DNA of 64,000 nt from Anabaena lutea FACHB-196 (lineage in GTDB: Bacteria > Cyanobacteriota > Cyanobacteriia > Cyanobacteriales > Nostocaceae), in assembly GCF_014698305.1 (NCBI RefSeq), contig NZ_JACJST010000004.1, positions 247,994 through 311,993 on the forward strand, written 5' to 3'. The translations under genes and the position numbers were made by a program. This document shows positions 8,932 through 18,892 of the stretch, in pieces; the stretch's first letter is position 1, and the number at the start of each line of letters is the position of its first letter. A model generated the notes under the pieces. That model was not told the DNA's origin. It saw only the letters and a list, made by a program, of their open reading frames with translations, and ran no database searches.

Positions 8932-9219
8932 ATGTTTAGGCTGGAATTTCAACCTGACGCAGAAGAGAAATTAGTCTATCTTCAGCTAAAAAATCCCAAG
9001 AAATACAAAAAAATATTAAAAATTCTGGGATTGATGCAAACTAACCTCCGTCACCCCAGCCTCAAAACTCATGAATACCAATCTTTATCTGGTCTGAACG
9101 GAGAGAAAGTATTTGAAGCCTACGTCGAAAATAACACTCCAGGAGCTTGGAGAGTTTTTTGGTATTATGGTCCTGGTCAAGGCGTAATTACTATTTTCGC
9201 TATAGAACCTCATCCTTAA
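8932..9219 (+). CDS. RelE/ParE-superfamily-like protein (putative toxin)
   Basis: A 95-residue basic protein with the order of elements found in the RelE/ParE fold: an N-terminal strand (FRLEFQPDAEEKL), a basic helix (LKNPKKYKKILKILGLM), a hinge with LRHPSLKTHEYQSLSG, then strands ending in GAWRVFWYYGP and VITIFAIEPHP. Toxins of this superfamily are mRNA interferases or gyrase inhibitors; catalytic residues vary so widely that activity cannot be judged from sequence. The frame also opens with a GTG at 8929; the ATG at 8932 is preferred. The natH-like gene begins 20 bases downstream, which suggests read-through from the cassette into the transporter gene. Confidence 0.65.
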   Translation: MFRLEFQPDAEEKLVYLQLKNPKKYKKILKILGLMQTNLRHPSLKTHEYQSLSGLNGEKVFEAYVENNTPGAWRVFWYYGPGQGVITIFAIEPHP

Positions 9220-9239
9220 TAAGTCTAATCGCCAATGTA

Positions 9240-10268
9240 ATGACTAAATTAACTTGGTTACGCAAAAACTTATTTAACACTTGGTACAACAGTTTATTAA
9301 CTATTTTATCTTTAATATTTCTTTTTTGGGTAACTAAAGGAATATTAACTTGGGCAATTACTCAAGCGCAATGGCAAGTAATTCAGGTTAATTTGCACTT
9401 ATTCTTAGTTGGTAGATTTCCCAAAAGTTTGTATTGGCGAGTTTGGATTATTTTAGCAATAGTTACAACTCTCAGTGTGATAACTTGGAGTGTATTTACA
9501 GGTTTTTTAATTTCCCAAAAATTATCTAAATTAATTACACCTTGGATTTCGTTAGTTTGGTTATTATCTTTCCCAATAATTTTGTGGTTACTTGGTGGGG
9601 GCTTTGGGCTAGAATCTGTATCTACAAATTTGTGGAACGGTTTGCTACTTACCTTATTAATGGCAACAATCAGTATTGTACTTTCCTTTCCCATTGGGGT
9701 TTTACTTGCTTTAGGAAGAACTAGCAATTTACCTGTAGTGCGTTGGTTTTCTATCCTCTATATTGAAATAATTAGGGGAGTTCCACTCATAGGACTTTTA
9801 TTCCTTGCTCAATTCATGCTTCCTTTATTTTTACCAACGAATTTACGTTTAGATCGTTTACTACGAGGAATTGCTGGACTGGTACTATTTAGTGCTGCTT
9901 ACATGGCAGAAAATGTACGCGGTGGACTGCAATCAATCCCACGAGGGCAAATTGAAGCTGCAAAAGCATTAGGTTTTAATACACCATTAGTAGTAATATT
10001 AATTATATTACCTCAAGCTTTACGTGCTGTTATTCCTGTGATCTTTGGTCAGTTTATCGGCTTATTTAAAGATACTTCTCTTTTATCTTTAGTGGGATTA
10101 GTTGAACTTACAGGGATTGCCCGTTCTATCTTGGCACAACCACAGTTTCTAGGTCGTTATGCAGAAGTTTATATATTTATAGGTTTTATTTATTGGGTAT
10201 TTTGTTACTCCATGTCCTTAGCATCTCGAAAATTAGAAAAGCAATTAAGTAATAACCCAAGTTCTTAG
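9240..10268 (+). CDS. natH: Amino-acid ABC transporter permease (NatH-like)
   Basis: A 342-residue membrane protein, second permease of the importer begun at 1899. It has a longer N-terminal part than NatG, with extra membrane helices before the BPD_transp_1 core, as expected for the NatH/AapM-type subunit. The EAA loop reads IEAAKALGFNTPLVVILI followed by LPQALRAVIPVIFGQ near residues 238-270. The ATG at 9240 is chosen; the frame is open further upstream but that part overlaps the RelE-like gene. No ABC ATPase gene follows: the next gene is on the other strand, so the ATPase (BgtA in Anabaena) must be encoded elsewhere. Confidence 0.77.
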   Translation: MTKLTWLRKNLFNTWYNSLLTILSLIFLFWVTKGILTWAITQAQWQVIQVNLHLFLVGRFPKSLYWRVWIILAIVTTLSVITWSVFTGFLISQKLSKLITPWISLVWLLSFPIILWLLGGGFGLESVSTNLWNGLLLTLLMATISIVLSFPIGVLLALGRTSNLPVVRWFSILYIEIIRGVPLIGLLFLAQFMLPLFLPTNLRLDRLLRGIAGLVLFSAAYMAENVRGGLQSIPRGQIEAAKALGFNTPLVVILIILPQALRAVIPVIFGQFIGLFKDTSLLSLVGLVELTGIARSILAQPQFLGRYAEVYIFIGFIYWVFCYSMSLASRKLEKQLSNNPSS

Positions 10269-10384
10269 TACAGGTGGCTTTTACTGTTTTGACAATTTGA
10301 TAACCTGGGACTGTTGTATATTGGGTTAATGTTTCGGCTTTTAGCTCTAAATTACTTTTATTTTTCTTTGGAAAAAGTTGGCGT

Positions 10385-10642
10385 TTAATTACTACTTTTC
10401 ATGTCCCATTCATTTGTCTCAACAACGGGAGGAGTGAAAAATAATTTGCGGTAAGTCCAATGGATACCCAGAAAAATCAAACTTCCTAAGCTGAGTATCA
10501 AGACACTAAAAACTGTGCCGTAGGCATGAGAATGCCACAATAATCTCTGTATTTGAGATGTAAGTAATTGTAATAGTTGGAATAAATTGACTTTTTGGGA
10601 ATTGTCAACGTTGATTGCTGTGTTTTGGTGTGCCATCGCCAT
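10385..10642 (-). CDS. Small membrane protein, unknown
   Basis: An 85-residue protein with one strong hydrophobic helix (about residues 44-62, FSVLILSLGSLIFLGIHW) and a charged tail. It looks like a single-pass membrane protein. No family recognised. The start is uncertain because two ATG codons lie close together and neither has a strong ribosome binding site. It lies tail-to-tail with natH. Confidence 0.45.
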   Translation of the reverse strand: MAMAHQNTAINVDNSQKVNLFQLLQLLTSQIQRLLWHSHAYGTVFSVLILSLGSLIFLGIHWTYRKLFFTPPVVETNEWDMKSSN

Positions 10643-11063
10643 TTTTGGTAAACTACGGTAAATCGATAGAGATTATGATGTATTTATAGAGTATGACATA
10701 GCTGGCTTTAATAAGCAAGAGAGCGTCAGTTTTATTGAATTTGTGCAAAAAACTCCAGTTTTGTGGCGAAGAGCTTTAATTTTTCCTTTCCTCCTTTGCG
10801 TCTAAAGCACTTCGTGCTAGAGCCTCCGGCTCCCGTCAGGGATACGCTTCGCTGGGGCGCGAAACCTTTATGAAAGTGTGGTTCATTTACCTGAAAATAG
10901 CTGTAATATAACGTCTCGTAGAGAAGCGATTGCCAAGGGACTTCCAATTAAAAAAATGTCCCAAAATTTCTGGTGGTGCGGGACAGACAGCCCGCTAATT
11001 ATCAAGGACGGGCAGGATTCCCATCCCACAAGATTGGATAATTTATTGTTTGGTGTTTCCTAA
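10643..11063. repeat. Intergenic region with dispersed palindromic repeats
   Basis: No credible gene. 10806-10870 is a block of small hairpins (AGCACTTCGTGCT, GAGCCTCCGGCTC, CGCTTCGCTGGGGCGCG) and 10970-11035 holds another Nostocales-type repeat (GCGGGACAGACAGCCCGC followed by GGACGGGCAGGATTCCCATCC). An open frame across the first block is a by-product of the repeat. These elements are common between genes in this group and could be expressed as RNA hairpins at transcript ends. Confidence 0.6.
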
Positions 11064-12494
11064 TTATGTCAAAGGAACGATACCAGAGGTCAGCGCAGCT
11101 ATCGCACTCATCTGCTCTAAATCTAATACAGTCGCTAATTCTGCTTCTGTCATTAATTCTTTTTCTAGAACTATTTGACGCAGAGATTTTCCGGTTTCTA
11201 AAGATTCTTTAGCCACAGCCGCAGCATTCAAATAACCGATATGGGGATTTAAGGCGGTGACTAATGCTAAACTACCTTCGGCATAAGCTAAACATCTTTC
11301 TTTGTGAGCGGTAATACCTTGAATACAACTTTCAGTCAGAGCAGAAATGGTATTACCCAAAATTTCGATGCTGTGAATTAGATTATAGGCAATGAGAGGC
11401 ATCATCACATTTAATTCTAATTGTCCAGCTTGGGCAGCCAGTGCGATCGCACTATCGTATCCCATTACCTGAAAACATACCATTGATGTCATCTCTGCCA
11501 TTACCGGGTTATATTTCCCCGGCATAATGGAAGAACCAGGTTGGACTGGAGGCAGTTGAATTTCCTTAAATCCGGTTTTGGGTCCCGAATCCATTAAACG
11601 CAAGTCATGGGAGATTTTCACCAAGTCCTGGGCTAAATTTCGCAATGCACCGGAAACATTTACAAAAGCCCCCATACTTTGCATAGCAGCCATTAAATGG
11701 GGTGCAGGTTCTAGGGGAAATTCCAATAACTGCGAAAGGACTTCTACCACCCGTCGTCGATATTCTGGGTGAGTATTCATTCCCGTACCCGCAGCACTAC
11801 CACCTAAACCCAACACCATCAAATCCCCAGAAGCGATATAGAGACGGTTTTGATGTTCTGAGAGAATATAAGCCCAAGCCCGGAAATTTTCACCCAAACG
11901 CACAGGGACAGCATCTTGTAGGTGGGTTCTTCCAGATTTGACAATATCTTGAAATTCCACAGCTTTTGCTTCCAAAGCAGATATCGCTAACTCTAAAGCT
12001 GGGTGTAAAGTTTGGGAAAGCGCCAATAAGCCACCAATACGAATTGCTGTAGGGATAACATCGTTGGTAGACTGCCCATAGTTGACATGATCGTTAGGAC
12101 TAACTCGTTTATAGTTACCTTTTTCATCACCGAGAAGTTCTAAAGCACGATTTGCCAGAACTTCGTTAATATTCATGTGGTGAGAAGTTCCCGCACCTGC
12201 TTGGTAAACATCGACAACAAATTGATCTCGTAATTTACCTGCTAAGATTTCATCAGTAGCTTGGATTATGGCTTTACTGATATCTGCGGGAATGCAATTT
12301 AGTTCAGCGTTGACAATTGCGGTAGCTTTTTTAATAAACAAACAAGCATCAACGTAAGTAGGTAAAGGTTTAATCCCGCTAATGGGGAAGTTTTCGATAG
12401 CCCTTTGGGTTTGAATACCGTAATAAACATTACTAGCAATTGAGCGATCGCCCATCGAATCCCGTTCTATGCGAAAATCTGTATGGTCAGTCAT
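11064..12494 (-). CDS. aspA: Aspartate ammonia-lyase (fumarase/aspartase superfamily)
   Basis: A 476-residue member of the fumarase/aspartase superfamily. The signature GSSIMPGKYNP (about residues 318-328) carries the flexible catalytic loop; the other conserved blocks are STNDVIPTA near 140 and GRTHLQDAVP near 188. The N-terminal part (MGDRSIASNVYYGIQTQRAIENF) and VDVYQAGAGTSHHMNINEV match aspartases better than fumarases, which usually have QTGSGTQ-N in that position. It would reversibly deaminate L-aspartate to fumarate and ammonia in the cytosol. Class II fumarase is the main alternative. Length is normal. Confidence 0.78.
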   Translation of the reverse strand: MTDHTDFRIERDSMGDRSIASNVYYGIQTQRAIENFPISGIKPLPTYVDACLFIKKATAIVNAELNCIPADISKAIIQATDEILAGKLRDQFVVDVYQAGAGTSHHMNINEVLANRALELLGDEKGNYKRVSPNDHVNYGQSTNDVIPTAIRIGGLLALSQTLHPALELAISALEAKAVEFQDIVKSGRTHLQDAVPVRLGENFRAWAYILSEHQNRLYIASGDLMVLGLGGSAAGTGMNTHPEYRRRVVEVLSQLLEFPLEPAPHLMAAMQSMGAFVNVSGALRNLAQDLVKISHDLRLMDSGPKTGFKEIQLPPVQPGSSIMPGKYNPVMAEMTSMVCFQVMGYDSAIALAAQAGQLELNVMMPLIAYNLIHSIEILGNTISALTESCIQGITAHKERCLAYAEGSLALVTALNPHIGYLNAAAVAKESLETGKSLRQIVLEKELMTEAELATVLDLEQMSAIAALTSGIVPLT

Positions 12495-12594
12495 AGTATT
12501 GTTTGAATCATCTCAAAATACAGATCATGCCATGTAGTTGCGCCAAAAAACTAATTTGCAACTTTTGTAAGTAGTTGGACAAATTTAGAAGTCC

Positions 12595-15558
12595 CTAACC
12601 TGGTGGTATTCCTTCTTCTTCCACAGGACGAATAATCGCCGGTGCTGGTGTTAAGTCTGACTGAAAAATTCCCTGCAAAGCTTGTTCCAAAGTTTGCGCC
12701 ATGACAATCCGATTTTCATAAGCAACAACTACCCGCACCAAAGTTGGCAAACTATTTTGTGTCGCTTCTAAATAAATTGGCTCAACGTACAATAAAGATT
12801 GCTCAATGGGAACAATCAAAAGATTACCCTGAATTACACTAGAACCTTGACGATTCCATAGAGAAATTTGTTGAGAAATTACGGGATCTTGGTTAATTCT
12901 TGCTTCTATTTGCTCAGTTCCATAAATCAAGCGTTCTTTAGGAAAGTTATATAATAGCAATTTACCGTAGTTCTCGCCATCTGAACGCGCCGCTAACCAA
13001 GCAATTAAATTTGTTCGTTGTTTGGGTGTGTAGGGAATCAGCAATATAAATTCTTCAAAGGCAACATTAGGAAGGCTAGTAATTAAATAGTAAGGTTCAA
13101 CTGGACGGGTTTGGGTTCCATAAATTTCATTGGGAATTTGCCATTGGTCTTCCCGATTGTAAAATACTTGGGTATCGGTCATATGATAAATCATTAACCG
13201 TTCCGATTGAATTTTGAAAAAATCAACCGGATAGCGGATATGACTGCGGAGATTTGCAGGCATAGCTGCCAGCGGTTGGAACATTTGCGGAAAAATTTTT
13301 GACCAAGAAACAATGAGAGGATCTTTTGGTTCAGCAATGTAAAATCGCACTGTGCCATTGTAAGCATCAATGACGATTTTAACGGAGTTACGAATATAGT
13401 TGATACCGTCCCTACCTCTGTCAGAATAGGGATAGTGATCGCTTATTGTATAAGCATCCACTATCCAATAAAGATAATTATTTGCTCCTGGAAATTGGAG
13501 ATTTTTATTGTTAGAATTTGCATCAGCAGCTACTAAATAAGGCTCACCATCAAATTTCAAAAAAGGTGCAATGGCGCGAATTCGTTGGTTAATATTTCGC
13601 CGGAATAATACTTTAGTTTCTGGCAAAAAATTTCGTGTAAAGACCATTTGCCAGTCTTTTAAATAGGTAGCAAATAACCAGCGTCTCCATAGAGAACCAA
13701 TTCTAATTCCACCTTTGCCATCATAAGTATTATAAATATTCTCACTGCCACTGGGATAGTCTAATTCTTTGACTTTCGTGCCAGTCATGACATGAGTGTT
13801 AGTAATTTCTCCGTAATAAATTCGTGGTTCCTGAATAGGAATGCTTTCTCTAATGGCTTCACTAGAAGTAGTCAATGCACTACCATTACCGCTAATATCT
13901 TTAACAAAATATTCTGGTAAACCACCAGGAGCAACTTTATTAACGGGACTCATAGTAAAGCCGTAACCATGAGTGTAAATTAAATTACGGTTTACCCATG
14001 TCTGAGCTTGTTGTGGTACAGCATTATAGTCTAATTCCCTGGCAGCAATTAATACCTGCTGTTTTTCTGTTGATTGTGATTGAGTTGTAATTTGGTAGCG
14101 ATCAATATCGGCATCAGGAAACTGATAATAAGGACGAATTTGTTGTAATTGACGGTTAGTTTTTAAGAGTGGTTCTTGATCCCAAAGACGGATATTGCGA
14201 ATTGTGAGATCATTGGCTTTGAGATCAGCTTGAGTTAATTTTCCTTGGGGGTTAAAGGTTTGAGAATTAATTACTTCTAAATTGAATGCTTGACGAGTTA
14301 GAGCAATAGTACGTTGTATGTAAGGTTGCTCTCGCTGTAATTCATTCGGCTGAACGATTAAATACTGGACAACAGCAGGTACAATAAAATCACCAATAAC
14401 TATTAAGCCTAGATAAAGACTCACCGCGTAAATTATCCAGCGATGATGCCGAGATTTGGATTTCCAAAATAAAGTTTGCCATAACAGGTAAAATGCGATC
14501 GCTACAGCTAAAACACATAACATGGTTTCAGCGGGCAACTGTATCTTAGCATCGGTATAACTAGCGCCAAAACTCACACCACGAGGAGAATAAACGAGTT
14601 GATAGCGACTCAGCCAATAACTAAAAGCCACTACCAACATTAAACAGCCACCCAAGCCGAATAAATGACGTTTTTGTGATGGTGAAAAGCCAGGAAAAAT
14701 GCCTTGACTGAGGCTATCTCCTGATAAAAGATAGGTGAGAAGAACGGCAATAAAGCCATATAAACATAATCCCACCAGCCAAAATGCCAATAGTTCCCAG
14801 ACTGGGAGGTAAAAAATATAAAAGCCGATATCCTTACCCAGTAAAGGTTCTGTGCTGTTGAAGGGTGTGGAGTGGGAATAGAGAACTATCTTTTCCCAAT
14901 TGTGAGACAGCACCCAGCCAAAAACGAGACTGAGAATAACTGCGATCGCTCTGAGGCAAAATTGGGCATATACTAAAAGTGCGATCGCTATTACCAAAGC
15001 TAAGACAAAATACCAAGCTTGTGAAATAACCCTGTTGGCTAAGTTCCAAATTGTCTCCAATTGGAATAAAGGGGGAAGTAGACTAACCTGATTAACCTCT
15101 CCATACCAATAATTTAGGGTAATTTCCCCATAATGCACCACAATAAACCCCACCAAAAAACTTAGTCCTAAACTCAAAGGAAGTAGCCAGTGTAATCTAA
15201 TTTCTGTCTTTCCTAAATCAATTTGGGCGGTTTCATCAACTTTGGCATACTGGGGACTAAGAAACTTTGTGAATTCCCTACCAAATCTTTTTTCCCCACT
15301 TCTAGCTGGCTCAATGTTCAAAAAATAGGGATATTTCAGTCGATTTGCTACTGCAAGATTTCCTAAAAGATAGGCAAAATTAATGCTAACAACTCCCACC
15401 CATAAAGCACTCTGAGTTATTAAACGCAGCAGAAATGTTTGTAAATAGCCAACTTCCTGAAACCAAAAAATTTCCGCTCCCAAATGGGAAATCAAAGCTA
15501 ATATTAACAACAACCCTAAGCATATTATAAAAACTCTCAAGCCCCATTTCCAGAACAT
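12595..15558 (-). CDS. UPF0182 family membrane protein
   Basis: A 987-residue protein with about seven to eight hydrophobic segments in the first ~400 residues and a large hydrophilic C-terminal half, the layout of the UPF0182 (COG1615) family. Typical blocks are visible, e.g. [15 protein letters not shown] near 545 and FLLRFE-like strands in the extracytoplasmic region. Function is unknown in the family; it is widespread in actinobacteria and cyanobacteria. The frame is open from a TTG at 15597, but the ATG at 15558 begins just ahead of the first membrane helix and is preferred. Confidence 0.85.
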   Translation of the reverse strand: MFWKWGLRVFIICLGLLLILALISHLGAEIFWFQEVGYLQTFLLRLITQSALWVGVVSINFAYLLGNLAVANRLKYPYFLNIEPARSGEKRFGREFTKFLSPQYAKVDETAQIDLGKTEIRLHWLLPLSLGLSFLVGFIVVHYGEITLNYWYGEVNQVSLLPPLFQLETIWNLANRVISQAWYFVLALVIAIALLVYAQFCLRAIAVILSLVFGWVLSHNWEKIVLYSHSTPFNSTEPLLGKDIGFYIFYLPVWELLAFWLVGLCLYGFIAVLLTYLLSGDSLSQGIFPGFSPSQKRHLFGLGGCLMLVVAFSYWLSRYQLVYSPRGVSFGASYTDAKIQLPAETMLCVLAVAIAFYLLWQTLFWKSKSRHHRWIIYAVSLYLGLIVIGDFIVPAVVQYLIVQPNELQREQPYIQRTIALTRQAFNLEVINSQTFNPQGKLTQADLKANDLTIRNIRLWDQEPLLKTNRQLQQIRPYYQFPDADIDRYQITTQSQSTEKQQVLIAARELDYNAVPQQAQTWVNRNLIYTHGYGFTMSPVNKVAPGGLPEYFVKDISGNGSALTTSSEAIRESIPIQEPRIYYGEITNTHVMTGTKVKELDYPSGSENIYNTYDGKGGIRIGSLWRRWLFATYLKDWQMVFTRNFLPETKVLFRRNINQRIRAIAPFLKFDGEPYLVAADANSNNKNLQFPGANNYLYWIVDAYTISDHYPYSDRGRDGINYIRNSVKIVIDAYNGTVRFYIAEPKDPLIVSWSKIFPQMFQPLAAMPANLRSHIRYPVDFFKIQSERLMIYHMTDTQVFYNREDQWQIPNEIYGTQTRPVEPYYLITSLPNVAFEEFILLIPYTPKQRTNLIAWLAARSDGENYGKLLLYNFPKERLIYGTEQIEARINQDPVISQQISLWNRQGSSVIQGNLLIVPIEQSLLYVEPIYLEATQNSLPTLVRVVVAYENRIVMAQTLEQALQGIFQSDLTPAPAIIRPVEEEGIPPG

Positions 15559-15639
15559 TCCTTTTACACCCCTTTTCCCTGCTGTAACTGTTAACAAATT
15601 CCGTGGGTTTAAATACCTGCTGCAAACCGCTGTAATTAC

Positions 15640-15847
15640 GAATTACGTATCCCTAGCGGAACCGTAGGCATTAAGTAGGTGGGCGTTAAAAAATATAAGA
15701 TAGACCTAACCCCCCAGCCCCCTTCCCTACCAGCGAAGTGGGAGTCAAAGCCTCTCCCCTTGTAGGGGAGAGGTTTGGAGAGAGGTTTTATATTTAATTG
15801 CGCCAATCTACTTATTCCGAATTACGAATTACGAATTACGAATTATT
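15640..15847. repeat. Intergenic repeats including (AATTACG)n
   Basis: Contains a dispersed repeat (CCCCTTGTAGGGGAGAGGTTTGGAG-like hairpin at about 15755-15785) and four tandem AATTACG heptamers at 15817-15843, ending against the 3' end of the CHAT gene. Shorter AATTACG runs occur at 15635 and 51330-51375. Confidence 0.65.
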
Positions 15848-17404
15848 TTAATTCCAGTTACCAATCATAGTGAAAGCAGACCAAAAATAAGGATGGGATA
15901 AATCGATCTTACCTAAATTAGACAGTTCTGGAGGTAGAGAAATGCGTTTTTCTGGTGACAGATATAATTGTTCATCAGCTATGCGAACTTCGCCCTTCAG
16001 CATGGCTAACTGAGCTTGTCTGAGAGATTCAGAGCGCAAGGAAGTCATCTTTAACTGCTCGTAAAATTTAGTCATCAGTGCCAGAGAACCTTGATCACTC
16101 ACATACCAAAGGCTACCTAATACCGATTTTACCCCTGCCTGCACTGCTAAACCAGAAAATCCTAATTCTACTTCTTGACTACCCAAGGCAGTTCTACAGG
16201 CACTCAAAACTAACATTTCTACTTTAGGATTTTTACTCCATTGTAATTCTTGAGATAACTTTCTCAACTGTTGTAAGTTGATTTTTTCGTTCCAAAGTTG
16301 AATATAAGAATTATTGATTTTTCCTGGTTTAAAATCACCATGAGTTGCTAAGTGAATAATCCCATAATTCTGTTTATTACTAAAAGCCTTGAGATTATTT
16401 AGGGTAGATGCTTCATTTAAAAATACCTGAGCCTGACTTTGCCAAATTTGTTTACTTATGGCATCTATTTCTATGGGTACAGAAGGTAAAGGCTCTTGTC
16501 CTTCTGTACTTTGCGATATCCCCATAGCTAGGATGTCCGAATTGACAATAGGAACATAACGAGTATCTGTGAGGCTAAAACTAGGGATAATACCAATACT
16601 ATATTTTTCAATCAAGAACTCTTTACCATCATGTAAAGCAGCAATAGGAATAGTTCGCAAGCCGCTATCCAGGGAAAAGATTAAGGTATTGATTTTATTG
16701 GCTTTTAAGGCTGGCTCCAGAGGCTCAATTATCCAATTATAGAGTTGTTGAGCGCTTGTAAAGTAATCGTTACGTCTATTATTAGTAATTTTAGCTCTAA
16801 ACTCTTTAGCAACTTTTTGGATATTGCTGTTTTTGGCTTCTTGGATATCTTTGCGGAGAATTTGAGGCTGATATACAGGAATTGGTGTTGTAACTTGTAA
16901 GCTTTTATAATTGCTAGAAATATTTTTTTGATCTTCAATTGGTGGAATCAGAATTAGACTCAATTTGTCTTTTAAAGCAGTTACGTAAATAACTGCGGCT
17001 TTTCGATTTGTCTTTTTAGTAAGAATAGCTAAATTGTTAGCGATCCCTTCTGCTGAAGTAATATCTCCAAAAAAATCAGTACCTAAATATGCCCCAAATT
17101 GAAAAGCTTGTAATTCTTCCAACTGCGTCACAGCTTCTGCTGGTGTTGCTGCTGAAAAAGCTCTATCAAATTCGTTCCTATCTACGACAATTACTCCCGT
17201 ATCTTTATTATCATTATTAGGGTTAACAACTTCTTGGGGATCAGGATTAGTGATATCTGACTGATTTCCAGGGTTAACAACCTCTTGCGGGTCAGGATTA
17301 GTGATATCTGACTGATTTTCTGATTGTGCCTGAACAGATTTCAAGAAACTGAGAATTAAAATAACCGACAAAAAAATTGACAAGAATAAACGATTAAATT
17401 TCAT
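15848..17404 (-). CDS. Secreted CHAT-domain protein
   Basis: Product of 518 residues from the ATG at 17404 (a TTG one codon upstream is less likely). A Sec signal peptide covers residues 1-26 (hydrophobic core LSIFLSVILILSFL, cleavage near VQAQ). Then comes a low-complexity segment with two copies of SDITNPDPQEVVNP, then a CHAT cysteine-protease domain to the C-terminus. The catalytic dyad is visible: His355 in HLATHGD and Cys403 in LSACRTALG. No TPRs remain, unlike the CHAT protein at 3947. Export predicts action in the periplasm or at the surface. It is 32 bases downstream of a barrel-like protein gene on the same strand, so the two likely form an operon. Confidence 0.85.
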   Translation of the reverse strand: MKFNRLFLSIFLSVILILSFLKSVQAQSENQSDITNPDPQEVVNPGNQSDITNPDPQEVVNPNNDNKDTGVIVVDRNEFDRAFSAATPAEAVTQLEELQAFQFGAYLGTDFFGDITSAEGIANNLAILTKKTNRKAAVIYVTALKDKLSLILIPPIEDQKNISSNYKSLQVTTPIPVYQPQILRKDIQEAKNSNIQKVAKEFRAKITNNRRNDYFTSAQQLYNWIIEPLEPALKANKINTLIFSLDSGLRTIPIAALHDGKEFLIEKYSIGIIPSFSLTDTRYVPIVNSDILAMGISQSTEGQEPLPSVPIEIDAISKQIWQSQAQVFLNEASTLNNLKAFSNKQNYGIIHLATHGDFKPGKINNSYIQLWNEKINLQQLRKLSQELQWSKNPKVEMLVLSACRTALGSQEVELGFSGLAVQAGVKSVLGSLWYVSDQGSLALMTKFYEQLKMTSLRSESLRQAQLAMLKGEVRIADEQLYLSPEKRISLPPELSNLGKIDLSHPYFWSAFTMIGNWN

Positions 17405-17436
17405 CAATCTGATCCTAAATATTGATGTAAATTACG

Positions 17437-18423
17437 CTAAAAAGAAAGACTATAACCGATACCTAATATAAAACGTGTACCATCACCAGCATTGCCAGTA
17501 ATATCGCTAATTCCTGGTGTTATTACCACAGGAATTTTCTTAAATGGTGCGACAGATAAACCCAAAGCTAAATCTTGTCCTGACCATTCAATGATTGTAC
17601 TCACTGGCTTTGCAACTTGTACAGCTACACTACCAAAAACACCAACTGAATCAATCTTTTTGTTAATATCCGATTCGGAACGAAACTGTCCACCACCCAC
17701 ACCAGCGGATACATAAAGGCGGCTAAAAGGTTTGCTATCACTATCTTGTAAGCGAAACATTTTAGTAACTACACCGTAACCAGATGTACCTCCATCGGTG
17801 TCACCAAACGTTACAAAATTTTTCACACCGACAGCCACGGCCATATCATTTGGTAGTCGGCGATGTAATTTTAAACTAATGTTTCCATTTTGGAAAGAAT
17901 CCAGATCAACAATACCTACATTTACATCTAAACCAACCGATTTGTTAGCATCACCTAAGCCTATACCCACACCTAAAACTCCATCAGCTTTGTCAGTAAA
18001 GCGAGCGCGAGATTGTAATCCTACCGCAATAGAGGCTCTTCCCCAAGATTTACCATAAGCAGATGGTGTCAGCATAGTAATACTGGGAGTTGAAAGCGGC
18101 CGCGCTTTATTATTTTCTAGTACTAAGGGTAACTTTTGTGGTTTAAAAGGCTTTTGCTCTGGGTAGCTAGGTTCTGTTGTTAAATGATTACCATTTTGAT
18201 CAATGTTGATTTCAGGAGCCTGAGTTAAATAATCAGAAGGTATTGATATAGCTGTGGGACTGATTGGAGTTACAACCTCTGGTTCTATGTTTCCTAAAGT
18301 TGGAAATTGTTTGATGGGACTTAGCTCTGTAACTTGACTAGGAGTAAATTTATCCTCATGAATAATTTTGCTATGTACATTGTTATAAATTTCTATGAGG
18401 GAATAATTCTCTAAAAAGTACAT
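17437..18423 (-). CDS. Putative outer-membrane beta-barrel protein partnered with secreted CHAT
   Basis: A 328-residue protein. Residues 1-115 are Pro/Thr/Ser-rich and look disordered; from ~120 on it shows alternating hydrophobic Gly-rich strands (GRASIAVGLQSRARF, GLDVNVGIVDLD, LYVSAGVGGGQF) and ends in an aromatic residue (GIGYSLSF), as outer-membrane barrels do. No classical signal peptide is visible at the N-terminus, so either the true start lies elsewhere or the surface location is wrong. I do not recognise the family. First gene of a two-gene unit with the secreted CHAT protein. Confidence 0.6.
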   Translation of the reverse strand: MYFLENYSLIEIYNNVHSKIIHEDKFTPSQVTELSPIKQFPTLGNIEPEVVTPISPTAISIPSDYLTQAPEINIDQNGNHLTTEPSYPEQKPFKPQKLPLVLENNKARPLSTPSITMLTPSAYGKSWGRASIAVGLQSRARFTDKADGVLGVGIGLGDANKSVGLDVNVGIVDLDSFQNGNISLKLHRRLPNDMAVAVGVKNFVTFGDTDGGTSGYGVVTKMFRLQDSDSKPFSRLYVSAGVGGGQFRSESDINKKIDSVGVFGSVAVQVAKPVSTIIEWSGQDLALGLSVAPFKKIPVVITPGISDITGNAGDGTRFILGIGYSLSF

Positions 18424-18892
18424 AATCCTACCCGATGTGCGTGAGTTGAGATGCTAAAGTTCTATAAGTCTTAAAAGAGGATATTATATCCTGTCCAGTT
18501 GAATACTTATGATTAAGGGTTGACACGGAGAGTTTTTTTGATAAACAATTAGCAGAACTTGATATAAATACCCTTTATTTAAATACCCCACAGTGGTATT
18601 TATTATATCAATACTCTAGACAGTTTTATGACCAAGGTAAAAAGAAAGTTACTTAACACTACAGGTTTAGGGATCAGTTTTCTGCCAATGGCTAAGACTG
18701 AGAGATATACTTCTCAAGGAAATATATAAGTGTTCATGCTCATTATCTACTTACTGATTAACTGGTATAATATTCTCCAGACTCTACATCTACCCTCAAA
18801 GAGTTAGGTCAAAATCGTTGTTAATATGGCTAATCTCCTTCTCACTTCAGATTTGAAACTTGTAAAGATTGTTTGATTAATAACTAGTAATT
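18424..18892. other. Divergent intergenic region
   Basis: 469 bases between the barrel-like gene (minus) and the cyclic-nucleotide-binding gene (plus). It should hold both promoters. I see a small palindrome at about 18582-18602 (AATACCCCACAGTGGTATT) but no RNA gene or coding sequence. Confidence 0.4.

Noticed and set aside
10732..10947. 71-codon minus-strand frame
   Set aside because: It is made largely of the palindromic repeat block at 10806-10870 and has no protein-like composition.
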